The notes beneath the pieces were generated by a model. The model saw only the letters and a list, made by a program, of their open reading frames with translations, searched no databases and was not told the DNA's origin. Shown in pieces: positions 35,701-44,027 of a DNA stretch of 64,000 nucleotides. The position numbers and the translations under genes are program-made. Location of the stretch: contig JAURVB010002612.1 of the NCBI GenBank assembly GCA_033002965.1, positions 62,001 through 126,000 on the forward strand, in the 5' to 3' direction. The DNA is from Piper betle. Its lineage: Eukaryota > Streptophyta > Magnoliopsida > Piperales > Piperaceae. The first letter of the stretch is position 1. Every line of letters begins with the position of its first letter.

Positions 35701-36739
35701 AGAGACAAAGAAACCACCACTCGGGAACTTGCTTGTATCCGCTCATTAGCCTTGTGCGCACATCGATCCTACCTTAATGCCAACTTGCTCAATTGCCATA
35801 TCTCTCTGTTTAACCAACATGATCAATAACCAAAAATCTCATCATAAAGTTGACAAATATATGAATTCAGTTCACTTCTAAATTTATGTATGACAAACAA
35901 TGCAACAAAAAGCGGTACATTAAAAGCCATTAAGTGCTGAAGTCCACCTTCCATGGAAGAGAATAACATGGACCACATTGGAAGTGGGAGCAGCAAATCC
36001 AACATCATAGTAAGTCATACCAAAGAAGGTACTCAGATAGAGAGGGCCACTCTTTTCATGAGCCTCCTTATCAAATTGGAAATTGGAGTCTATGATGCTT
36101 GTAATGTTGTATATCTGACCTCTTGAAGTAAAGAGTTCATCTGAAAATATGGGGAATGTTTTGGCCTTGTATACATTGAGCCAATATGTTATGGGGGTCC
36201 AAACATACATGACAAGGAAGAAGCCAGCTGCTACATTGGCAGTGGCAAGCCTTGGACTTGCCATTGGGCTTCCAAGGTAGGAGGAAATGGTGGACCAGTC
36301 CAGGACTATTGCTCCAAGGCCAAGACCATGGAGACCAGCGCCTAGCTGCTGTGCTAAGATTGAGTGGGGGAATACCCAACAGAGCCAAGAGAGGGAGGTG
36401 AGCATGGAGAGAAGAGGTAGCATGGGAAGAACTGGTTCCTGGTTCAACTATGCTTGGTCCTGATTTCCTTTTCATGGAGTGCCCTGCAACCGCAATGCAA
36501 AGCTAGTTAATTTCATGATCTCGAATACTAATACTTCCCATGTTTTACAAAAAATTAGTTAGAGTTCAGAATTTAAACAATTATTCATTAAAAATATAGC
36601 CAAACGTTGAAGTCCAGATATGTGAAGGAGCAGAGAAATACCTGAACAGGGAAACCTGGACCCAAATCTGTTGCCACCACATCACTACTGGTTCCACAAG
36701 ATAACGTCGAAATATGCCGGCCCATCCGAATCCCAAAAC
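32704..36739 (-). pseudogene. OPT oligopeptide transporter copy C, multiply disabled
   Basis: Exon remnants on the minus strand: 36739-36642, 36483-35948, 35805-35555, 35446-35264, and the last exon 35173-32704 split by an insertion at 33073-34960. Clear OPT sequence includes [66 protein letters not shown] and the end CPLASCPTEKGASVNGCPVF. Damage: exon 1 is gone and the exon-2 acceptor reads AC instead of AG. Exon 3 is 34 bp shorter than expected and has an in-frame TGA just before TRNQFF. Exon 4 is frameshifted. Exon 5 ends in TAG where CAG codes glutamine in copy B. The start of the last exon is deleted and has TAG in place of leucine in WGLIGP. The mixture of lesion types shows genuine long-term decay, not just sequencing error. 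Confidence 0.9.
33073..34960 (-). mobile_element. Probable solo LTR (1,888 bp) inside the last exon of OPT copy C
   Basis: The insert starts TGTCACAGG and ends GGCTGTAACA on the plus strand, so it has TG...CA ends and short imperfect inverted termini. It is flanked by the 5-bp duplication CTAGA (33068-33072 and 34961-34965). Removing the insert and one duplication restores the OPT frame across GAIALCLEWLAHK. The minus orientation is suggested by a TATA-like TTAATATAAGG at about 33570-33582. No gag, polymerase or second LTR is present, so recombination between two LTRs is the likely origin. Retrotransposon family not identified. Confidence 0.75.
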
Positions 36740-36831
36740 GTTCACAAATCACCAAATGAGCTTATTCTCAATAAATATTTGTGCAACACTTAAAATTTTT
36801 ATCCAAACAAATCTCTCTCTCTCTCTCTCCC

Positions 36832-36847
36832 TATATATATATATAAA

Positions 36848-36882
<35 letters not shown>
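36832..36882. repeat. (CT)n and (TA)n microsatellites
   Basis: A short (CT) run ends at 36829; TA runs occupy 36832-36845 and 36852-36882, directly beside a foldback element. Confidence 0.8.
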
Positions 36883-36885
<3 letters not shown>

Positions 36886-36887
<2 letters not shown>

Positions 36888-37080
36888 ATGGTATTTAGTC
36901 GGGATGTATTTCATCATATTTTTTCATATTTTTTAAGATTTATTTCGTAATATTGATACGATTTGGGAAGGAAATAGGCAGGGGTAATTTTATAATAAAA
37001 ACTTTACTCGTTCCCTACACAAGTCAATATTACGAAATAAATCCTGAAAAATATTAAAAAATAAATTAAAAATACCATAA
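36886..37080. repeat. AT-rich foldback (MITE-like) element
   Basis: The left arm (36886-36955, from TTATGGTATTT to AATATTGA) is the reverse complement of the right arm (37023-37080, TCAATATTACGAAATAAATC to AATACCATAA), with a few differences. The loop is about 67 bp. It abuts a (TA) run on the left. The right arm read on the minus strand carries the module described at 37139. Confidence 0.7.
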
Positions 37081-37138
37081 GTTTTTATTATGAAATTATT
37101 TTATTTTATGGAATTTACTGTATTTTTTTTATCTATTT

Positions 37139-37194
37139 TATAATATTGACTCGAGTCGGTAGCGAGTAAACTTTTATTACGAAACTACCCCTCC
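37139..37194 (+). repeat. Dispersed module TTGACTCG...CGAGTAAACTTTTATTACGA, copy next to the foldback
   Basis: This stretch aligns with modules at 31395-31450 and 48003-48059 and, inverted, with the right arm of the foldback (about 37027 down to 36965). Shared consensus parts are TTGACTCG, CGAGT(C/A)AA, CTTTTATTACGA and a final TGCCACC or TACCCCT. GC-rich DNA starts immediately after it. Confidence 0.65.
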
Positions 37195-37199
37195 TATTT

Positions 37200-37740
37200 C
37201 GTTCTCCCTAGCTTTGCTGTGCGATCAGTCTCTTTTTGCCCCTGTTTTGCCGCCGGTCGCCGGCCAATGCCGTCGCCGCCTCGCCATCGCCTCCATTCCT
37301 TCCCCTTATCCCTGCCGTTTTCGTTCCCCGACCGCCAACTCACACCGTCAACCGCCCTCACGACTTGCTCGGATTGGCCGCCCTCATGACAACCGCCTCG
37401 GCGAGGGAGGGCGAATTCGTGATCAAAGGAGGACTACAGCTGCAGGCTAGCGTAGGCAACAGCTTTGTGGACATCAGTGATGTAGTCGACGATGGAAAAA
37501 TGTGAACTTGGCAGAGCAAGCGAGTAGGCAGAGTAGGGGCAGTGCAGTGCCGGGCGTCGTGGCTAGCATGAACACCAACCTCGACGGGGACGAAGCGCTG
37601 GAACATGATGTCGGCGCCCTTGATGAGGCCGACGAAGACTCCGCCGGCGACAGCGAACTTGTCGGTGGACGCTGGAACGGAAAAATGGATGGTGGGGAGG
37701 AGAAACGTTTTTCGGTAATCAATTTCTATCCCAGCCAACA
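37200..37740. other. GC-rich block open on both strands, origin unknown
   Basis: This 540-bp stretch is much richer in G and C than its surroundings and has frames open on both strands; the minus-strand one reads FAVAGGVFVGLIKGADIMFQ. I do not recognise a family. It follows the dispersed module just as the GC-rich cores of the two hAT-like elements do, so a captured or element-derived segment is possible. Confidence 0.35.
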
Positions 37741-37770
37741 TAGCTGTACTCTAACACAACAATCTTTTTT

Positions 37771-37772
<2 letters not shown>

Positions 37773-37811
<39 letters not shown>

Positions 37812-37931
37812 ATTTGCATGCTGTATACGCCCATAAACATGCTAGCAAGCCTGACCGTTGATGATCATATCAACGGTCGAGCCTGTTGGTGTCTTTATAA
37901 ACGTCTATAGCAGACATTTATAAAAATTTTT

Positions 37932-37964
<33 letters not shown>
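37773..37964. mobile_element. Foldback element bracketed by (TA)n runs
   Basis: An imperfect palindrome of about 100 bp is centred on GACCGTTGATGATCATATCAACGGTC-like sequence near 37866; its outer parts (GCATGCTGTATACGCC and GGCGT-like partners ending TATAGCAG) also pair loosely. TA runs lie on both sides (37773-37808 and 37934-37964), which hides any target duplication. Confidence 0.5.
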
Positions 37965-37970
<6 letters not shown>

Positions 37971-39428
37971 CCCAACAGTCGGGTAATAAAATTTTTATTG
38001 GTGTCAAAAATTGGCCGGTACGTGTTATAAAGAAATAAATAAATAAATAAAACAAAATAAAAACTGGCCCGCTGGGCCTGCGCGAGCCCCTGCAAGCCCA
38101 CCAGAGTTAAGATACAATGACATCTAGCAAAGCCCGGCACGGCACATAAGCCCAGCCCATTTAGAGCACCTAGGGTGAACACTTTTTCCAGAAGAGAACT
38201 CCTTTTAAGGCTCTTCTATTGAGTTGGGCCAAGGGGAGACCACATCCACCCACGGCTCAAATGATTAATTTACCTTAAATTACTTGGTTTTGGAAATTAG
38301 ATGTCAAAATAAACATAATTGTTTATATGGGAAAAGAAGCTTCCTCTTAGGATAGTATTTATGGAAATTTGAACTTATAATCATTCTTCATAAAAAATTG
38401 ATATGCAATTATTTATGATGGTGTCTTCCTTCAATTAATTTAAGATCTCTGCCTAAGATTAGTTCTGAGTTATTCTTACTTAAAACTCTAGTTTAAAAAC
38501 TCAAAATTCAAACTTGATTTGTCATATTATAAAGTGGTGTTAACTCGGAGTCAACTTCAAGAAGACTCAGAATCATTTATAATAAAATTTTAAGTATGTA
38601 AATATAAAGTTATATGAAATTAGTAAAAAATGTTCTTTTAATAGTTGAAATTGATAACTATATATTTAAAAATATTGATTTAACTAATTCAAAAGAAAAA
38701 TAATGTGCTCTGATAATTTATATAATATAACTCAAGGAATTAATTGCTAAATCAATCACTATGAAGCTATCTATATTGTATGGAGTTTAACTTGACGTGC
38801 TACAGAGTCGAGTTGACTTAAAGAGTTATTAAAACAAAAAAACTTTAAAATTAGCTTGAACCATAGCAAAAATGAGCCACGGTGGCTCGTCATGGAGAGT
38901 GAAATTCACGACATTTGTTCACAATTGAGTATGAAATCGTCCATCTTGATTGGAGAGCATTGCAAGACATTGGTTGGTGTTTGAGAGATAAAAAAGAACA
39001 TTATGTTTTAGGTTATTTTTATGCCCGACTATATGTTCAAGTGGATTCCTCGATGGACAATGCAAACGCTAAACACAATACAATATAAATGAAAATATTA
39101 TCATAACAAATAACAATTCTAATGATAAATAAAGCTCCAATTCATGTATTAACTATGCACGTACAACTTGCCAACAGGCATTCGAAGAGATACTATATCA
39201 TAACAGCACTAGTAAACACCCAAACTACAAGATATATAAACAGTGTATGTCATCAGTATATCTTTGTCACATACAAGCACCTTCAAGTTGTATATGTTTT
39301 CATGAGACAAGTATAAACACATGCCACTAAACTGGTTTAATATTGGGCCGCTTTCGTTCGATTACATGCATGTACTTTTTTATTCTCATGTCACATTTGT
39401 AGACCAACTCAAACGCCCCAAAAATTTT
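37965..39428. other. Intergenic region downstream of ALMT
   Basis: Includes a short GC-rich patch at 38050-38170 with GGCCCGCTGGGCC and GCCCGGCACGGCAC phrases, common in eroded plant hAT elements. The rest is AT-rich. No gene seen. Confidence 0.35.
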
Positions 39429-41331
39429 TCATGGATGCAAGTTCTTGGCCTTGTTTCTCTGAATCAATCTCAATGGGATGCTTGTAGATGGGTTTTCCCC
39501 ATCTGCAAATTTGAAGCTGGCAGATTCGGCCAGCTCGTTTACAGCACTTACAACTCCTTCAATCCTTGCTGCAATTTCAATCAGCAGTGATGCAACTGTA
39601 ACAAGAGGCATCAACTCCACGAGTGGCACACTTGTGGATATCATAGGCTGTTTTTTCTGATGATCTTTATCCTGACCAGCTTCTTCAACTGTTGTTGGTG
39701 AAGCTTGAGACATGAAATATTGGCTGGGGAAAGACTTCAAGGCATTTCCAAGTTCTTCCACTCCACTGTTCATTTCCGAAACCAGGAAATCAATAGTGGA
39801 TGATTTTTTCATGGCTTTGGCTGACGTTGCACGCTCTTTTAAGACATTGGGAGATTGTGCTCGCAGACTCATGCATGGACCGCTGGATCTTTAGATCTGG
39901 TGACTGGAAACAAACAAGTATGTCCCTTTTGTTATTAAATTGCCATTGGAAATATGCATAAAGAAAATAAAAAAGTTTAAGTAGCCAAAGTAAGAAATTA
40001 AATGGGGGCAATATTGTTATTAGTGACCTTGATTTCAGAATTAATGGATGCATTAAGGGCCTCTACGAAGCAAGCACTGTAACGCAATGTGGTTCCAATT
40101 TTCAAGTACTGTTTCCATGGATACCTAAAACCGATTTGACCGTGCGCTGGCTCGCATCTTGCAAAGTTTGCCTTCATTGTTTATGACAATAAATTTAGTA
40201 TTTTACTTCTGTGTTTTATAGTTATTCAAGACCAAGTTTGCATATGTAGGACTTAATTACAAAAGCTGATAGATAGGCTATTGCATTAGAAATGAACGTG
40301 TGGAAAACTCCATGGCAAAAGTAACAATATTACTCTCATTTGATTCTTCGCTTGCTTTTGAATTAAGGACACATGTAGCTCTGGGATTTTTGAATTGATT
40401 CCTTGCAATCTTTATCATCATCCAAGAAATAACCAGCTAAACATCCTAAATCGAGCAGAACTTATACTAGTTAGAAAATGCCTCAACCAGAATTATTATT
40501 TTGCCCAGTACAATATTAGACATGGTGAAAAATAATTCTTCTTAGCTCATACCATCTAAAGCTTTGGCTAGCTTCTCCGTGTTGCGTATAATTACTCACT
40601 AGTATGCACTTTGAAGCTCCGTTAACAATGGTCATAAGGCGGTGAGTAGCTAGATCAAGAAAGTGATCAACCATGAACCCAGAGACAGACATGAAGCTGA
40701 ATGTGAGTATGAAGATGGTGACTCGATAATCAAATTGCTTCTTTATTTCAGGGATGAATCTAGAGAAGGTGGCTGTTGATGCTGCTCAAAATTCAAAATG
40801 ATGAAGAAGATTAAAGTTAAATTTGTTTCTTGTTTTATATGTTTTGATGATGAAAATAAGATGTGTTAAGAAAATAAGAATCAAGGATAACCAATGAAGT
40901 AACCTGAGATGGAAAGAACTATAGGCTGGGCTTTGTCTCCTACTTCTCTTGCAAGTAAGTTGACACCAACTGCGAGTGTTCCTGCTGTAAATGTTGCAAT
41001 TCCTCTGTTTAGTCCCCTTGAAAGTGTTCCTCCTGCACAGAACATAATTGAAAACGAACAAAACAAACATTAATTCTGGTGGTTACCACTGATCATAGCT
41101 CTATATACGTAACCATCGAAACAAGCAACAAATGCGCAATTGTCCAAAGACAATAGTTACATAATTGCCAAGGTTGGAGATACGAACGTTATTATATAAG
41201 CATAGATAATATTGATGCTCAAATTACGCATGCATGTTCTATTCTAGGCAAATTTTGTGAAATGGAAGGATTTAATTTCCTTACCAACAGTGTATTCAGC
41301 GACAACAACAACTGTCATAACTGCCCACAGA

Positions 41332-41336
41332 TGTTT
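41332..41336. repeat. Target-site duplication TGTTT (left)
   Basis: Exact 5-bp copy also at 44028-44032, on the outer sides of the two LTRs. Confidence 0.9.
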
Positions 41337-41770
41337 TGGTAGGATTTTCCTCACCAAGGTCGACGATGACCTCTTTCCCCTTAGTTCCTTGCTTGTTCCC
41401 CTGCTTGGCTGGTGCCATGGAGGAGACGATTGGCCTGGAATCTGAAGGGAGTTTGGAGAAATGGTTGAGATGATGGAGGATGGGACAGTGGTTAAACCCT
41501 GCTCCCAGGAAGATCTCCCTAGAAAATAGGAAGAAGAACAAAGAACAAAGATAAGAAGAAAACAAAGATTTAATTCATCAAAAGTCATGTCCTTTACAAT
41601 CAGTCTCTCCCCCTTATATAGCCACACTTCCTAGTTTTCCCCCATTACAATTTATTCTCATTATTCACCTCGAATTCATCCTTACAATTTATTCTCATTA
41701 TTCACCTCGAATTCATGGATCTCGCAATGCCCCGTAACGCCCTTTCGTTCTACTCACTTTATTCATACCA
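41337..41770 (-). repeat. 3' LTR of the gag-protease element
   Basis: 434 bp, the same length as the 5' LTR and identical to it as far as I can read. It follows directly on the polypurine tract. Confidence 0.92.
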
Positions 41771-41773
41771 TTA

Positions 41774-41784
41774 CCCTCCCCTTT
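41774..41784 (-). other. Polypurine tract
   Basis: AAAGGGGAGGG on the minus strand, three bases before the 3' LTR; expected start site for plus-strand DNA synthesis. Confidence 0.75.
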
Positions 41785-43675
41785 ACAAGAACCTTGTCCC
41801 CAAGGTTGAACATAAAGTAGTCGCCAGTCGAGGAGTAGAAGGGAAGTGCGGGATGGAGTGGACCACCTGTAAAGTCATTAACAACCCATGATTTCGAGTT
41901 GATAATGAATGTGATGGTTTCTTCTTATCACCCAACGGACTAAGGGGTATAGGCTGGCCATGCAGCTCTATTGTTTTGCCTTTTTCAGTGAACGACATGG
42001 TAAGGAATTCAAAATTCCATAGTATGGGTCCCAATGTCTTCAACCATTGGGTGCCAAGAAGAACATCAAATTCCTCCAGCGGAAGGATGAAGAAATCCGA
42101 TACCGTTGTATACCCAGGAAGATCTAACTCAATGCCCACACACTGTGCTCCACATTTTATTCTCTTGCCAGTAGCAAGCTGAACTTTTATGCCCTTGGTT
42201 GTTTGCACCGGCAGCTTCAATTTCTGGATCAAACTGGTATTTAAAAAGTTGTGTGAGCTTCCCGAATCAATTAGCACTGTTACTTGGTGTCCTCTCACGT
42301 TTCCCAATAACCTCATAGTATTAGCTGTGGAGGCACCAGTTAATGCATTAACTGAGATTGCCTGAGTCTTTGAATCCCCTTCCTGCTCACTATCATCTTG
42401 TTCTGAAAGATCATCTTCCCCTACGACTTCAATGTTGAATAGCTGCTTGCATTTGTGTCCAGGGAAAAATTTCTCATCACATTTGAAGCATAGTCCTGCT
42501 GCTTTCCGTTCTTGCAACTGTTCGACACTGAATTTCCTGCCTGGAGTTATTTTTTTAGATTGCAAGTCTGCACCCATGGCTACTTCATCTTTGTTGCTTT
42601 CTGAACTGTGTTCCCTTTGAGAGGAAACAGCTGTGGATTGAAAATTTCCTCTCGTCTGTCTTCCATATGTATGCAATCTCTGACTCACATGATGCTCTAA
42701 ATGTCTTGCGAGTCCTTGTGCATCTAATAAAGTCTCCGGTTTTCTTGCTTTCACCTCCATTCGCAGCTGGGACTTGAGACCACAAGTGTAACTGCTAATC
42801 TTCTGTTTTTCGGTCATATGTCCAGCTCTTGACGCCAATCTATTGAATCGAGCAGTGTATTCTTGGACTGAAGAATCCTGAGATAATCGAGTGAGATCGC
42901 CGTAAAAATCCTCATAATCCGAGGGTCCAAACTGCAAGTTCATGGCCTCTTTCAGCTGCTGCCAAGAAACCATTTCCTGATGTTGTTGCAGCATATCAAA
43001 CCAAATCTGGGCGTCGTCCTCCAAGTGGAAGCTTGCTAGTTCGACTTGCAATGCTTCATGGATATTGTGCAACTTGAAAAATTTCTCTGCTCGACTAAAC
43101 CATGAGATGGGATCCTTTGCCCCATCAAATTTAGGAAAGCTTAGTTTGGATCCCTTCAAGCAGTCCTCAATTTGCACAATTTGATGAAACCCCTCCTGGA
43201 CATTATGACGAACAGGTTCCACCCTTGATCTGTGCTTTTCTTGCTGAAACTTTCCCCCTGAAGACATGGTTGGAAATTCCTCTCCAAGTCTAGCGTGTGG
43301 AATCCTTCCTCCCGACATCCTCACCTGCTCGTCCCTTTGGGTGTTTCTTCGACTATCCTGCCATTGATCATCAATATCCAACCCAACAGGAACTCTCATA
43401 TGAGATGTCCCAATTCCCTCACGATTATCCAGATTCCCCCTAACCTCAACTCTCGATTGCATTAACATGTCGAGTTTTGTAGAAATTTCAGCAACAGCAG
43501 TAATCAAGTAATCCTGAATCTGTTTAATGTGAGATAATTCAATCGAGTTTGGTGATGGATTCGTACCTCCCTCGCCTTGCTCTGATGCCAAATTGGTAGG
43601 ATTTTCCTCACCAAGGTCGACGATGACCTCTTTCCCCTTAGTTCCTTGCTTGTTCCCCTGCTTGGCTGGTGCCAT
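41783..43675 (-). CDS. Gag-protease polyprotein of the LTR element
   Basis: A 630-residue open frame, uninterrupted. Domains: a lysine-rich start (MAPAKQGNKQGTKGKE), a coiled-coil-like segment near 45-75, the plant retrotransposon gag core at about 177-335 (KLSFPKFDGAKDPISWFSRA, then a tyrosine- and leucine-rich helical region), a zinc knuckle at 396-409 (CFKCDEKFFPGHKC), and a retroviral-type aspartic protease around 462-560 with catalytic DSG at 470-472 and a LLGTQWL flap-side motif. About 60 residues after the protease are unlike known proteins and come from out-of-frame reading across the deletion into the polypurine tract. The stop TAA overlaps the tract. ATG 43675 is the first true ATG; it lies in the 5' LTR, so the first 27 codons are LTR sequence and the frame then runs through the primer site. 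The frame is open upstream of this ATG but without another ATG. Confidence 0.9.
   Translation of the reverse strand: MAPAKQGNKQGTKGKEVIVDLGEENPTNLASEQGEGGTNPSPNSIELSHIKQIQDYLITAVAEISTKLDMLMQSRVEVRGNLDNREGIGTSHMRVPVGLDIDDQWQDSRRNTQRDEQVRMSGGRIPHARLGEEFPTMSSGGKFQQEKHRSRVEPVRHNVQEGFHQIVQIEDCLKGSKLSFPKFDGAKDPISWFSRAEKFFKLHNIHEALQVELASFHLEDDAQIWFDMLQQHQEMVSWQQLKEAMNLQFGPSDYEDFYGDLTRLSQDSSVQEYTARFNRLASRAGHMTEKQKISSYTCGLKSQLRMEVKARKPETLLDAQGLARHLEHHVSQRLHTYGRQTRGNFQSTAVSSQREHSSESNKDEVAMGADLQSKKITPGRKFSVEQLQERKAAGLCFKCDEKFFPGHKCKQLFNIEVVGEDDLSEQDDSEQEGDSKTQAISVNALTGASTANTMRLLGNVRGHQVTVLIDSGSSHNFLNTSLIQKLKLPVQTTKGIKVQLATGKRIKCGAQCVGIELDLPGYTTVSDFFILPLEEFDVLLGTQWLKTLGPILWNFEFLTMSFTEKGKTIELHGQPIPLSPLGDKKKPSHSLSTRNHGLLMTLQVVHSIPHFPSTPRLATTLCSTLGTRFL
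43579..43590 (-). other. Primer-binding site
   Basis: TGGCATCAGAGC on the minus strand, three bases inside the 5' LTR. It matches the usual plant initiator-methionine tRNA primer site at 11 of 12 positions. Confidence 0.75.
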
Positions 43676-44027
43676 GGAGGAGACGATTGGCCTGGAATCT
43701 GAAGGGAGTTTGGAGAAATGGTTGAGATGATGGAGGATGGGACAGTGGTTAAACCCTGCTCCCAGGAAGATCTCCCTAGAAAATAGGAAGAAGAACAAAG
43801 AACAAAGATAAGAAGAAAACAAAGATTTAATTCATCAAAAGTCATGTCCTTTACAATCAGTCTCTCCCCCTTATATAGCCACACTTCCTAGTTTTCCCCC
43901 ATTACAATTTATTCTCATTATTCACCTCGAATTCATCCTTACAATTTATTCTCATTATTCACCTCGAATTCATGGATCTCGCAATGCCCCGTAACGCCCT
44001 TTCGTTCTACTCACTTTATTCATACCA
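43594..44027 (-). repeat. 5' LTR of the gag-protease element
   Basis: On the minus strand it starts TGGTATGAAT and ends AATCCTACCA. A TATA box (CTATATAAGG) lies at about 43869-43878. It contains an internal direct repeat around 'tttattctcattattcacc'. The gag start codon lies within this LTR, 80 bases before its end. Confidence 0.92.

Larger units (their letters stand above)
41337..44027 (-). mobile_element. Non-autonomous Ty3/gypsy-type LTR retrotransposon with gag and protease only (2,691 bp)
   Basis: The element lies on the minus strand inside the first ALMT exon. It has two 434-bp LTRs, a 5-bp target duplication, a primer site at 43579-43590 (TGGCATCAGAGC, one mismatch to the initiator-Met tRNA type), one gag-protease frame and a polypurine tract at 41774-41784. 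Reverse transcriptase, RNase H and integrase are missing. The sequence passes from just after the protease straight to the region before the polypurine tract, so the missing part was probably lost by an internal deletion in an ancestor. The LTRs look identical base for base, so the insertion is recent and must have been mobilised by enzymes supplied by another element. Confidence 0.92.

Noticed and set aside
43676..43822. Longer gag start at 43822
   Set aside because: That codon is TTG; the first ATG is at 43675.
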